Part shown: positions 12,655-21,602 of the stretch, piece after piece
How the letters are laid out: each line of letters begins with the position of its first letter
Numbering within the stretch: the stretch's first letter is position 1
NCBI GenBank assembly: GCA_011375345.1
Contig: DRLM01000015.1
Location: 1 to 50,339 of the forward strand
DNA length: 50,339 nt
Origin: Gammaproteobacteria bacterium
Lineage (GTDB): Bacteria > Pseudomonadota > Gammaproteobacteria > DRLM01
Direction: 5' to 3'
Made by a program: the position numbers and the translations under genes
The notes under the pieces: model-generated
What the model saw: only the letters and a program-made list of their open reading frames with translations
What the model was told of the DNA's origin: nothing
The model's database searches: none

Positions 12655-14052
12655 TCAGTCTTCCTCGGGGAGCGCGCCCTCGTCGCTGCTTTTCCTCACC
12701 GCCTTGGTGTTGATGCCAAGGGCGCGCAGCTTGCGGTACAAATGGGTGCGTTCCAGTCCCACCTGCTTGGCCACCCTGCCCACGCTGCCGCCGGCCAGTT
12801 TCAATTGATATTCCAGGTAGGCCTTCTCGAAGCGTTCCCGCGCTTCCCGCAGGGGGAGGTCGAAGCCACCGACCGTCTCCGGCGCACCGTTTTGTGTGGT
12901 GCCACTGAGGGCCTTGTCCAGTTCGTCGGCATCAATGTCGTGATCGCCCCCCAGGATCAACAGGCGCTGCACCAGATTTTTCAGTTCGCGCACATTGCCC
13001 GGCCAGGGGTAGTGGCGCAGGCGGTTTTGGGCCGCCACGGTGAAGGGGCGGTAGGGCAGGCCTTCCTGGACAACGAAGAAGTCCAGATAGTATTCCAACA
13101 GCTCGGGAACGTCCTCGCTGTGCTCGCGCAGGGCGGGCACCCGCAGGGGAACAATGCTGAGCAGGTAATACAAATCTTCGCGAAAGCGGCGGGCCTGCAC
13201 CTCCCGGGCCAGATCGCGGCGGGTGGCGGCGATGATGCGCACGTCCAGCGCCACCGGCTCCACGCCGCCCACGCGCAGACAGGCGCCGCTTTCCAGGGCG
13301 CCGAACAAGCGCGCCTGCAGGGTCAAATCCATGTCCCCCACTTCGTCGAAGAACACCGTGCCACCGGCCGCCTGCTCCAGCAGGCCGTAGCGGATGCGGC
13401 CGTCTTGCTCGGCGCCGAACAGCTCCGCGGCGGGGTTTTCCCGCATCAGCACCGCCGCGCCCACTTCGACAAAGGGCCCCTGGGCACGGGGGCTCAAGGC
13501 ATGGAGATAGCGGGCGCACAGCTCCTTGCCACTGCCCGGCTCGCCCTGGATCAGCACCCGCGCTTCGTGCTGCGCCACCCGGCGGATCTGGTCGCGCAAA
13601 GTCTCCATGGCGGCGCTGCGGCCCAGGGGCTCGGTGAGGGGGCGGGCATGACGCCGCAGGCCCTGGTTTTCCGAGGCCAGCCGGGCAGCTTCCAGGGCGC
13701 GGCTGACGCTGAGCAGCAGCTTGGCCATGGACAGGGGTTTTTCAATGAAATCGTAGGCGCCCAGGCGGGTGGCCTCCACGGCCGTTTCCACAGTGCCGTG
13801 GCCGGACATCATGATCACCGGCTGGACGTGGTCCTTGTCCGCGTTCCATTCCTTGAGCAGGCTGATGCCGTCCACGTCGGGCATCCAGATGTCCAGCAGG
13901 ACCAGATCGGGCCGGCGGCTGCGGCGCGCCGCCCGGGCCTGGGCGCCGTTTTCCGCCACGGCCACGGAATAGCCCTCGTCTTCGAGGATGTCCTTCACCA
14001 GGATGCGGATATCCTCTTCGTCATCCACCACCAGAATATGGGCTGCGCTCAT
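12655..14052 (-). CDS. ntrX: NtrX-like response regulator, AAA+ without GAFTGA
   Basis: Response regulator partner of NtrY, 465 residues. The receiver domain (residues 1-120) has the acidic pair in VVDDEED and the phospho-acceptor Asp in LVLLDIWMPD. The AAA+ domain has Walker A GEPGSGKE and Walker B GGTVFFDEVGDM. A Fis-type helix-turn-helix ends the protein (GRVAKQVGLERTHLYRKL). The GAFTGA loop that touches sigma-54 is absent: the stretch ELFGAEQDGRIRYG occupies its place. The protein is therefore likely a DNA-binding regulator that does not activate sigma-54 promoters directly. Its ATG overlaps the ntrY stop by four bases, and trkA follows within 50 bases. Confidence 0.9.
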   Translation of the reverse strand: MSAAHILVVDDEEDIRILVKDILEDEGYSVAVAENGAQARAARRSRRPDLVLLDIWMPDVDGISLLKEWNADKDHVQPVIMMSGHGTVETAVEATRLGAYDFIEKPLSMAKLLLSVSRALEAARLASENQGLRRHARPLTEPLGRSAAMETLRDQIRRVAQHEARVLIQGEPGSGKELCARYLHALSPRAQGPFVEVGAAVLMRENPAAELFGAEQDGRIRYGLLEQAAGGTVFFDEVGDMDLTLQARLFGALESGACLRVGGVEPVALDVRIIAATRRDLAREVQARRFREDLYYLLSIVPLRVPALREHSEDVPELLEYYLDFFVVQEGLPYRPFTVAAQNRLRHYPWPGNVRELKNLVQRLLILGGDHDIDADELDKALSGTTQNGAPETVGGFDLPLREARERFEKAYLEYQLKLAGGSVGRVAKQVGLERTHLYRKLRALGINTKAVRKSSDEGALPEED

Positions 14053-16232
14053 GAGGCCTCCAAATTCACGGCTTTGCGGGGACCTGCGTCGTCTTCCACC
14101 GCCACCGGCAGGCGGATGGTGACGCAGGCGCCGGGGCCGGCGTTTTCTGCGGTAATCATTCCGCCGTGTTCCTCCACAATTTTTTTGACAATGGCCAGAC
14201 CCAGACCGCTGCCCTTGGGTTTGGTGGTGACGTAAGGGTCGAACACCCGCCCCAGCAGCCCGGGGGGGAAACCGGGCCCGTTGTCCATCACCTGCACGGT
14301 CACCATGGGGTCTTGGACATCGCGCTCGGTCCGGGTGATGAGCCGGACGCGGGGTGCTTTCTGCTCGCGCACGGCCTCCAGGGCGTTCTTGATCAGGTTG
14401 TGCAGGAGCTGGCGGAAGCGGCCCGCATCCCCCTCGATGTCCGGCAGCGCCGGGGCCAGATCCACCTGGATGTCGGCGCGGTGGGCACGATAGAGTTCCA
14501 CCACCTCGGTGATCACTTCGTTCAGATTCAGGCTGACCCGTTCCAGCTTGGGAGTGTAAGCATAGTCGGAAAAGGCTTTCACCATACCCTGCATGGCCAC
14601 CACCTGTTGCACGATGGTGTGGGTGGCGCGGTCCAGCACATCCGCCTCCCGCGGTGCCAGGTGCGGCAGGCATTTGTGGCGCAAACGCTCCGCCGACAAG
14701 CGGATGGGGGTGAGGGGGTTTTTGATTTCGTGGGCCAGGCGCCGGGCCACTTCCCCCCAGGCGGCGTCCCGCTGGGCCTGCACCTGGGCGGTGATGTCCT
14801 CGATCAGGATCACATAACCGCCCTTGCCCGCCACCCCGGGCAGCGCCGCCCCGCCGCAGCTCAGCACCTGCCGCCCCGCGGCGCTGAACACGGTAATCTC
14901 GCCGCGCCACTCGCCGGCGCTGGCGCACATATGGTCGGCAATGGTATCGAGGAAATGGTGCAGCTGGGGGCGGCCCCGGGCCAGATCCGGCAGCTTGTGC
15001 CCCAACATCTCCACCAGGGGAATGCCCAGGATCTGGCTGGCCGCCTGGTTGACAATGCGCAGCACCTGGTCTTCGTCCACAGTCAGCACGCCGGAGGACA
15101 GACGCGCCAGCACCGCTTCCAGATAGGCCCGCTGGCTTTCGATCTCGCGCTGGCTGTGGCGGGCCTCGTCACGGGCCTGGGCCAGTTTGGCGGTCATGTC
15201 GTTGAAGGATTCCACCAGCACCCCGAACTCGTCGTGACTGGGCAGGGGCAGGCGCCGGTCGTAGTCGCCGGCGGCTACTGCGCGAGTGCCGATGGCCAGG
15301 GTGCGGATGGGCGAGACCAAACGCCGCGCCGCGTAAAAGGCCACCCACACCGCCGTGAGCAGACTCAGCAGCAACACCAGAGACAGCGTCAGCATAAAGC
15401 TGAATTTCAAAGGATCGCGCAAAAAGGCCAGCTGCTTGTAGCGGGCATAACTGCTTTGCACCGCTTTGGCCAGTGCCGCCACCTGATCGGGCACCGGGTA
15501 GAGCGCCTGCAGAATGCGGCCACCGGGGCCGCTGAGGGGGGCCACCACGCGGATGTTGAGGCCGGCGCCGCGGATCTCGTCCAGCCCCACGTAAGTGATG
15601 CCCTGGCGCAGTTGCAGCAAAATGCCGTCGTCGGGCACCACGGGAAAAATCGTGTCGATGCCGCTGGTGGACAACACCTGGCCGCTGCCGGTGAGCAGGG
15701 TCAGCTCCCCCATGCCCGGCTGGGTGAGCAGGCGCAAGGTGTCGCCCGCTTCCTCCGGTGCCACCCGGCTCAAGCGGTCCGCCAGGCTTTCCGTCTGCCG
15801 CAAGAGATCCCGCATGCGCCCTTCCAGCACTGTGCGGCTTAAGGTCATGGAGTTTTCCATGGCCTGATCCATACGCACATCGAACCAGCTGTCGATGCCG
15901 CGGCGCAGAAAATCCAGGGAAAAGTAATACACCAGAGACACCGGCACCACCGCCAGCAGCACAAACACCACCACCAGGCGCACCGTCAGACGCGAGCCGG
16001 TGGCCCCAGCGCGGTACTGGCGGTAGAGGCGCAGCATGTTGATGCTGATCAGGTACAACAGCAGCACCAGCTCCAGCACATTGACCACCAGCAACACCGA
16101 GTACAAACCCTCGAACTCTTCCGAATGCTGGGTGGCGCGCCCCATGAGATAGAGGGAGGCCAGCAACAGGCAGAACAAGGCCAGAATGGGGGCGATGCCC
16201 GTGCCGAGGCGGCGGATCAGCGCAAGGTCCAT
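14049..16232 (-). CDS. ntrY: NtrY-like sensor histidine kinase
   Basis: Membrane sensor kinase of 727 residues. The order of parts is an N-terminal membrane region (helices near LALFCLLLASLYL and LELVLLLYLISI), further helices around residues 85-110, a large periplasmic sensor segment, a membrane helix near FMLTLSLVLLLSLL, a HAMP domain, a PAS domain (about residues 370-470), the dimerisation domain with phospho-acceptor HEIKNPLTPIRLS, and an ATPase domain with NLIKNALEAV, DNGPGF and GSGLGLAIVKK. It probably senses redox or nitrogen state, as in other NtrY proteins. It overlaps the DUF4390 gene by 16 bases and ntrX by 4, so expression is coupled. Confidence 0.94.
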   Translation of the reverse strand: MDLALIRRLGTGIAPILALFCLLLASLYLMGRATQHSEEFEGLYSVLLVVNVLELVLLLYLISINMLRLYRQYRAGATGSRLTVRLVVVFVLLAVVPVSLVYYFSLDFLRRGIDSWFDVRMDQAMENSMTLSRTVLEGRMRDLLRQTESLADRLSRVAPEEAGDTLRLLTQPGMGELTLLTGSGQVLSTSGIDTIFPVVPDDGILLQLRQGITYVGLDEIRGAGLNIRVVAPLSGPGGRILQALYPVPDQVAALAKAVQSSYARYKQLAFLRDPLKFSFMLTLSLVLLLSLLTAVWVAFYAARRLVSPIRTLAIGTRAVAAGDYDRRLPLPSHDEFGVLVESFNDMTAKLAQARDEARHSQREIESQRAYLEAVLARLSSGVLTVDEDQVLRIVNQAASQILGIPLVEMLGHKLPDLARGRPQLHHFLDTIADHMCASAGEWRGEITVFSAAGRQVLSCGGAALPGVAGKGGYVILIEDITAQVQAQRDAAWGEVARRLAHEIKNPLTPIRLSAERLRHKCLPHLAPREADVLDRATHTIVQQVVAMQGMVKAFSDYAYTPKLERVSLNLNEVITEVVELYRAHRADIQVDLAPALPDIEGDAGRFRQLLHNLIKNALEAVREQKAPRVRLITRTERDVQDPMVTVQVMDNGPGFPPGLLGRVFDPYVTTKPKGSGLGLAIVKKIVEEHGGMITAENAGPGACVTIRLPVAVEDDAGPRKAVNLEAS

Positions 16233-16813
16233 GAGAACGGTTCACTCACCATGCGCCAGGATGAGGAAAAATAAGCCAGCACCCGCAGGGGCACGGGCAG
16301 GGACTCGATATCCAGCACCGCCCGCAAATTGACGTGATAGGTCTCACCGTCTTCCAGCAGACCGGCATCCAGAAAGGGCAGGTCGACGATACGCCCCAGG
16401 GCCGCCAGCGCCATATCCAGATCAGGGTAGTAGCTTTGCACGCCGGTGTTCACATTGGTGATGGTGTAACGCCGGGTCAGGGCCTCGTAGTTGATGCGGT
16501 AGCGCTGGCGCAAAGCGGTGACGGTGTCGTCCCACAGGTAATCCCGCTGGCGGGTGATGTCAATCTGCAGCTCGATCACCAGGGGCAGCCCCTTGTCCAG
16601 GGCTTCCAGGGCATTGGGGCTGAAGCGGTAGTCCACCACGGCATGGAGGCGGTAGACCCCGTCCCGCAACACGCTGCCGGCATCCCGGATGGTGATGCCG
16701 GGTGCCGCCGCCTGGGCGCCGACGCTGAGCCAGCACAGGCACAGACCCAACAGCCGGGACAGACCGCCCCGGCCGTTTTTCAGCCAGTATTCAATGCTTG
16801 CGCAAGCAGGCAT
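16217..16813 (-). CDS. DUF4390 secreted protein
   Basis: A 198-residue DUF4390 protein. It has a signal peptide (hydrophobic LLGLCLCWLSVGAQA, probable cleavage after AQA) and a mostly beta periplasmic domain. Recognisable stretches are VDYRFSPNALEAL, a DYLWDD motif and YHVNLRAVLDIESLPVPLRV near the C-terminus. The function is unknown. The gene is commonly found between rsmB and ntrY, as here, and its 3' end overlaps ntrY, which suggests a role in signal sensing or envelope state. The start near MPACASIEYW overlaps the rsmB 3' end by 23 bases; the next upstream methionine lies further inside rsmB. Confidence 0.85.
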   Translation of the reverse strand: MPACASIEYWLKNGRGGLSRLLGLCLCWLSVGAQAAAPGITIRDAGSVLRDGVYRLHAVVDYRFSPNALEALDKGLPLVIELQIDITRQRDYLWDDTVTALRQRYRINYEALTRRYTITNVNTGVQSYYPDLDMALAALGRIVDLPFLDAGLLEDGETYHVNLRAVLDIESLPVPLRVLAYFSSSWRMVSEPFSWTLR

Positions 16814-18086
16814 AGTAAAAACCGTCCATACCACCACATCCCGGCGGCAGCAGGCAGCCGGGAGAGACCGCCAGGCCGGCGGGCAGGTTCACAGGGAGGG
16901 CGTGGGCATCCCCGTGGCGGGCAAGAAAATCGCGTATCTGTCCTTCGTTTTCTTCGGGCAGAACAGAGCAGGTCACATAAACAAGCATACCGCCCGGTGC
17001 CAGCAGCGGCCACAGGGCCTGAAGCAGCCGTCCCTGCCCTGCCACCAGGGCGGCGATGTCTTGGGGGCGGCGCAGGTATTTGATGTCAGGGTGACGGCGT
17101 ATCACGCCGCTGCCGGAGCAGGGCGCATCCAGCAGGATACGGTCAAACGTTCGACCGTCCCACCAGCTCGCCGGTTCGGTGGCATCCCCGGCCATGACGG
17201 TGGCCTGCAGACCTGAGCGGTGGAGGTTGTCGCGCAAGCGCTCAAGCCGCTCGCCGGGCAGATCCACGGCCACCACTGCCGCCAGATCCGGTTCCGATTC
17301 CAGGGCGTGACAGGTTTTGCCCCCCGGCGCGGCGCAGGCATCCAGCAGGCGCATCCCCGGCGCCAGCTGCAACAAGGAGGCGCTGAGCTGGGCGGCGGCA
17401 TCCTGCACCGACACCCAGCCGTCAGCGAAACCCGGCAGCCGGGCCACGTCCACGGGGCGGGCCAGGGTGAGGGCCGCCGGGACGTGGGGCACGGCTTGCG
17501 CAGCAAGGCCCTGCTCTTGCAACAGGGACAGGTATTCATCCCGGCTGAGCCGCGCAAGGTTGACCCGCAGCGTCATGGGCGGGCGCTGATTGCCCGCGGT
17601 CAGAATGGTTTGCCAGTGGCCAGGCCGGCCCGTCCGCAGGACGTCTATCCACCACTGCGGATGCATCCAGCGGGCCGTCTCGTCGTCAGCGGTCTCCCGC
17701 TCCAGCTCGGTGATCCGGCGTTGAAAGCCGCGCAACACGCCATTGACCAGGCCCGTGGCCCAGCTTTTGTCCAGGACCCGCGCCGCACCCACCGTATCCG
17801 AGACCGCGGCGTGCGCCGGAATGCGCAGGGCGGTGAGTTGATACAAACCGGTCATCAGCAGGCAATAGAGGTCGCGATCCTTGTGTTTCAGGGGCTTTTT
17901 CAGCAAGCGCGCCAAATACGCCTCCAAACGGGGGCCGCTGCGCAAAGTGCCGTAGACCAGTTCCTGCGCCAGGGCCCGCTGGGAAGAGGCCAGCGACGCC
18001 AGTGGAGGGGGCAGGGCCTGGGACAAGGACCGGCCTTGTTCCATCACGGCCCAGACAATACGCGCCGCCGTGGCGCGGGCGTTCAT
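16791..18086 (-). CDS. rsmB: 16S rRNA m5C967 methyltransferase RsmB
   Basis: Methylates C967 of 16S rRNA (formerly Fmu/Sun). The 431 residues comprise an N-terminal NusB-like RNA-binding domain (residues 1-140, with ALAQELVYGTLR) and a Rossmann methyltransferase domain. Motif I is DACAAPGGKTCH, motif IV carries the cysteine of APCSGSGVIRRHPD, and motif VI carries the catalytic cysteine in VTCSVLPEENEGQ. It follows fmt by only 3 bases, a standard arrangement, and overlaps the DUF4390 gene. Confidence 0.96.
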   Translation of the reverse strand: MNARATAARIVWAVMEQGRSLSQALPPPLASLASSQRALAQELVYGTLRSGPRLEAYLARLLKKPLKHKDRDLYCLLMTGLYQLTALRIPAHAAVSDTVGAARVLDKSWATGLVNGVLRGFQRRITELERETADDETARWMHPQWWIDVLRTGRPGHWQTILTAGNQRPPMTLRVNLARLSRDEYLSLLQEQGLAAQAVPHVPAALTLARPVDVARLPGFADGWVSVQDAAAQLSASLLQLAPGMRLLDACAAPGGKTCHALESEPDLAAVVAVDLPGERLERLRDNLHRSGLQATVMAGDATEPASWWDGRTFDRILLDAPCSGSGVIRRHPDIKYLRRPQDIAALVAGQGRLLQALWPLLAPGGMLVYVTCSVLPEENEGQIRDFLARHGDAHALPVNLPAGLAVSPGCLLPPGCGGMDGFYYACLRKH

Positions 18087-18089
18087 GTT

Positions 18090-19037
18090 TTAATTCTCGC
18101 CAAAGCGTTCGCCCGGCGCCAGGTTCTGGGCGTTGAGAAAATCCGCCACGGCCATGCGGCGCCTGCCCGGTGCCTGCACCTCCAACAGGCGCAGCACGCC
18201 GGCGCCCGTGGCCACGTCTATCCCCTGGCGCGTGACGGCGAGCACCGTGCCCGGCGGCGTATCGCGGCCGCCTTCCAGGCAACTTGCCGACCACAGCCGC
18301 AGGGTCTGGCCCCGCCAGGTGGTCCGGGCCACCGGCCAGGGGTTGAAGGCCCGCACCTGGCGTTCGATCCGGGCCGCGGGCTGGCGCCAGTCCACCACCG
18401 CTTCGGCCTTGTCCAGTTTTCTGGCATAGCAGGACAGGGCATTGTCCTGGGGCTGGGGAACGAGGGCGTTGTCAGCCATCTGATCCAGCGCCCGCACAAT
18501 GGCGGTGGCGCCCAGGGCGGCCAGTTTGTCGTGCAAGGTGGCGGCGGTGTCGGCCGGGTCGATGGGACAGCGCAACCGGAGCAGCACATCACCGGTGTCC
18601 AGCCCCTCGTCCATCTGCATGATGGTGATGCCGGTTTCCCTGTCTCCAGCCAGCAACGCCCGTTGAATAGGGGCCGCGCCGCGCCAGCGGGGCAGGAGAG
18701 AGGCGTGAATGTTGAGGCAGCCGCGGGGAAAGGCTTCCAGCACCGCGCGCGGCAAAATCAAACCATAGGCGGCGACCACCATCACCTCGGGGCGATGGCC
18801 GCGCAGGCTGTCCAGTGCTGCGGCGGATTTCAAGCCAGCGGGCTGATACACGGGCAGGCCGTGTGCCAGGGCCCGTTGCTTCACCGGACTGGGCGTGAGC
18901 TTGCGGCCCCGTCCGGCGGGCCGGTCGGGCTGGGTGTAGACCGCCACCACTTCGTGCCCACATGCGATGAGGGCCTCCAGGGCCGGGGCGGCGAAGTCGG
19001 GGGTGCCGGCGTAGACGATGCGCATCGACGTGGTCAT
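18090..19037 (-). CDS. fmt: Methionyl-tRNA formyltransferase
   Basis: Formylates initiator methionyl-tRNA with 10-formyl-tetrahydrofolate. The 315 residues equal the E. coli protein. The formyl-transfer core is plain: [18 protein letters not shown] at the start, the catalytic [19 protein letters not shown], and [17 protein letters not shown]. The start MTTSMRIV is chosen because AAAGGA lies at good spacing before it; a start at MRIV (19025) is possible. The usual upstream partner def (peptide deformylase) is missing, and a SPOR protein gene lies upstream instead. Confidence 0.95.
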   Translation of the reverse strand: MTTSMRIVYAGTPDFAAPALEALIACGHEVVAVYTQPDRPAGRGRKLTPSPVKQRALAHGLPVYQPAGLKSAAALDSLRGHRPEVMVVAAYGLILPRAVLEAFPRGCLNIHASLLPRWRGAAPIQRALLAGDRETGITIMQMDEGLDTGDVLLRLRCPIDPADTAATLHDKLAALGATAIVRALDQMADNALVPQPQDNALSCYARKLDKAEAVVDWRQPAARIERQVRAFNPWPVARTTWRGQTLRLWSASCLEGGRDTPPGTVLAVTRQGIDVATGAGVLRLLEVQAPGRRRMAVADFLNAQNLAPGERFGEN

Positions 19038-19151
19038 GGGTCCTTTGTGGGTCTGTGGTGCGGTCAGGCCTGCTGCGGGAAGGGTGCCCCCATTGCTGGC
19101 GATTTCGCTTCGTTTCACTCGTCCCGCGCCACTGTCGCCGGAGCGGGCCGC

Positions 19152-19679
19152 TTACTCCTTATTCTTTTGCAGCAGGGCCTCATAGTCGTTATTGAGCAGT
19201 CGCGTGCGAATCTTGTTCAAAGCACGCAGATCCTGGGAAGGCCCCACCCGCACCCGGTACCAGCTCACGCCGCTGTCTTTGAAGACGGGCTCGATGTGGG
19301 CCTCCACGCCCAGCAGGGCCAGTTCGGCCTTGAGCCGGTCGGCATCGCTGAAGGCGCGAAATGAACCCACCTGCAAAAAATAAGTGCCGGGTTTGCGCAG
19401 GCTTTCCGGTTTTGCCGATTCGGGCACCGGCACTTCCATTTCCGGGAGCAGTTCGTAGAAGTCGAAATCCAGGGTGTTGGAGGGCGCGCCTGGTGCGGCG
19501 GCCGGAGCGTTCGCCACAGGCCCGGCCTTGGTTTTCGTCCGCGCCGGGCCTTGTTGCAGGTAAGCCGCCAGCCCGATGGCCAATCCGATGGCCAGCCCGG
19601 TCACGCCCCAGACCCAGCCGGGCGCGCCGTGGCCGGTACTGCCGGGTTTTGGTTTCTTTTTAGGGGTCGCTTGCGCCAT
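19152..19679 (-). CDS. SPOR-domain membrane protein, FtsN-like
   Basis: A 175-residue bitopic inner-membrane protein. A basic cytoplasmic N-terminus (KKKPKPG) is followed by a helix at WVWGVTGLAIGLAIGLAAYL, a proline- and alanine-rich periplasmic linker, and a C-terminal SPOR domain (GTYFLQVGSFRAFSDADRLK to the end). SPOR domains bind denuded septal peptidoglycan, so a role at the division site is likely. The gene follows argS by one base, the same order as argS-ftsN in several gammaproteobacteria, although the hslVU genes that often follow are absent here. Whether it is the essential FtsN or another SPOR protein is undecided. Confidence 0.8.
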   Translation of the reverse strand: MAQATPKKKPKPGSTGHGAPGWVWGVTGLAIGLAIGLAAYLQQGPARTKTKAGPVANAPAAAPGAPSNTLDFDFYELLPEMEVPVPESAKPESLRKPGTYFLQVGSFRAFSDADRLKAELALLGVEAHIEPVFKDSGVSWYRVRVGPSQDLRALNKIRTRLLNNDYEALLQKNKE

Positions 19680-19680
19680 G

Positions 19681-21444
19681 TTACATGGCTTCCGGCGCGG
19701 ACACGCCCAGCATGTCCAGCCCGTTGGCGATCACCTGGCGTACGGCACTGATGAGATTCAAGCGGGCGTCGCGCAGGGCGTCGTCGTCCACCAAAAACTG
19801 GTGGGCGTTGTAATAGGTGTGCAGTTCGTTGGCCAACTCGCGCAGGTAGTGGGCCAGCAGGTGGGGCTCGTGACCCAGCGCGGCGGCTTCTACAATCTCA
19901 GGGTAGTGCGACAAGCGGTAGAGCAGTGCTCGTTCGTGCTCTTCGTGCAGCAGGTGCAAATTGCGCCCGCCCCGCGCCTCATCCCGCACCAGTCCTTTTT
20001 CCTTGAGCTGTTTCAGCACGCTGCACACGCGCGCATGGGCGTATTGCACGTAGTACACAGGGTTGTCCGAGGATTGGGACTTGGCCAGGTCCAGATCAAA
20101 ATCCAAATGTTGCTCGGCCCGGCGCATGACGTAAAAGAAACGGGCGGCATCGCAGCCCACTTCCCCGCGCAGTTCGCGCAAAGTGACAAACTCGCCGGAG
20201 CGGGTGGACATGGACAGCTTCTCGCCGCCCCGGTAGAGAATGGCGAATTGCACCAGCAGCACGTCCAGCCGCGCGGGGTCTTCGCCCATGGCCTGCAGGG
20301 CGGCTTTGACGCGCGGCACATAGCCGTGATGATCGGCGCCCCACACATCCACCACTTTGTGAAAGCCGCGCTGGAACTTGTCCAGGTGATAGGCGATGTC
20401 GGAGGCAAAATACGTCGTCTGGCCATTGTCGCGCACGAGAACGCGGTCTTTTTCATCACCGTAGTCGGTAGAGCGGAACCACAGCGCGCCGTCTTTTTCA
20501 TAACAGTGGCCCGATTGTTTCAAGCGCTCAATGGTCTGCCGCACTGCACCGCTGGCGGTGAGGGAGCGCTCCGAATACCAGTCGTCGTAGGTCACACCGA
20601 ACTCGGCCAGATCTGCGCGAATGTCCGCCAGCACTGTGTTCAGCGCCACATCGAATACTGCGCGGTAATCGTCCCTGCCCAACAGCGTTTTGCAGCGCTC
20701 GATGAGAGCGTCGATGTGTTCTTCCTTGTCGCCTTCCGGCGCATCGGCGGGCAGATCCGCCATCACCAGCGAAGCGCTGCGGCGCAGACGTTCGCCGTGA
20801 ATGCGGCGCAGGTCCGCCGCCATTTCCCGCACGTACCCACCCTGGTAGCCGTTGCTGGGAAAACGGAGGGTCTCACCCGCCAGCTCCAGATAACGCAGCC
20901 ACAGGCTGGCGGCGAGAATGTCCATCTGCCGTCCGGCGTCGTTGACGTAGTACTCCCGGTGCACCCGGAAGCCGGCCGCGTCCAGCAGGTTCGCCACCGC
21001 CGCGCCGTAGGCCGCGCCCCGCCCGTGACCCACGTGCAACGGGCCGGTGGGGTTGGCGGAGACGAATTCAACCTGCACCGGCTTGTCGTTCCCCACCGTA
21101 CTGCGTCCGAAAGCCGGACCGGCACGTAAAATGTCGCTCACCACCGCCTGCCACGCCGCCGGGCTCATGAAAAAATTGATGAAACCGGGTCCGGCGACAG
21201 CCACCTTCGCCACCGTATCCGAGCCGGGCAGTCGCGCCACCAGCGCCTCCGCCAACTGCCGCGGCGCCTGGCGGGCCGGCCCGGCCAGGGCCAGGGCCAG
21301 ATTGCTGGCGAAATCACCATGCCGGCGGTCGCGGGCGCGCTCCACTTTGACGGGAATGGCCGCCACCGCCTCCGCCGGTGCGAGACCGTCGGTCACCAGG
21401 CTGTTCAAGGCCGCTTGGAGCAGGGATTCGAGATGGTGTTTCAT
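19681..21444 (-). CDS. argS: Arginyl-tRNA synthetase
   Basis: Class I aminoacyl-tRNA synthetase of 587 residues that charges tRNA-Arg. The N-terminal additional domain is followed by the Rossmann core with the HIGH-like sequence [11 protein letters not shown] (about residue 130), the KMSKS-like [10 protein letters not shown], and the C-terminal anticodon-binding domain ending in the [18 protein letters not shown] helix. The C-terminal methionine is the usual end for the family. A sigma-70 promoter is visible just upstream (21475-21502). The SPOR gene follows after one base. Confidence 0.96.
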   Translation of the reverse strand: MKHHLESLLQAALNSLVTDGLAPAEAVAAIPVKVERARDRRHGDFASNLALALAGPARQAPRQLAEALVARLPGSDTVAKVAVAGPGFINFFMSPAAWQAVVSDILRAGPAFGRSTVGNDKPVQVEFVSANPTGPLHVGHGRGAAYGAAVANLLDAAGFRVHREYYVNDAGRQMDILAASLWLRYLELAGETLRFPSNGYQGGYVREMAADLRRIHGERLRRSASLVMADLPADAPEGDKEEHIDALIERCKTLLGRDDYRAVFDVALNTVLADIRADLAEFGVTYDDWYSERSLTASGAVRQTIERLKQSGHCYEKDGALWFRSTDYGDEKDRVLVRDNGQTTYFASDIAYHLDKFQRGFHKVVDVWGADHHGYVPRVKAALQAMGEDPARLDVLLVQFAILYRGGEKLSMSTRSGEFVTLRELRGEVGCDAARFFYVMRRAEQHLDFDLDLAKSQSSDNPVYYVQYAHARVCSVLKQLKEKGLVRDEARGGRNLHLLHEEHERALLYRLSHYPEIVEAAALGHEPHLLAHYLRELANELHTYYNAHQFLVDDDALRDARLNLISAVRQVIANGLDMLGVSAPEAM

Positions 21445-21474
21445 GGCGAGGGGGCGGAAAAAGTAAAGCAGCGT

Positions 21475-21502
21475 ATTATCCGGGTTGCCACTGCGCTTTC
21501 AA
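21475..21502 (-). promoter_or_regulatory. Sigma-70 promoter for argS
   Basis: On the minus strand TTGAAA and GATAAT are separated by 16 bases, close to the consensus. The expected start of transcription lies near 21468, about 24 bases before the argS start codon. Confidence 0.5.
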
Positions 21503-21602
21503 GTGGGCGCCAGGGCAGGCGCTTCAACGCGTGTCGAACGAATTAGAGTTTAGGAGGGGCAGATTCGAATCAGGTTCTCAACCAGGCAGTTGAGATTGTG
21601 GG

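Noticed and set aside
21540-21575. T-arm-like palindrome AGATTCGAATC upstream of the LPP20 gene's end
   Set aside because: No acceptor, D or anticodon arms can be built around it, so it is not a tRNA.
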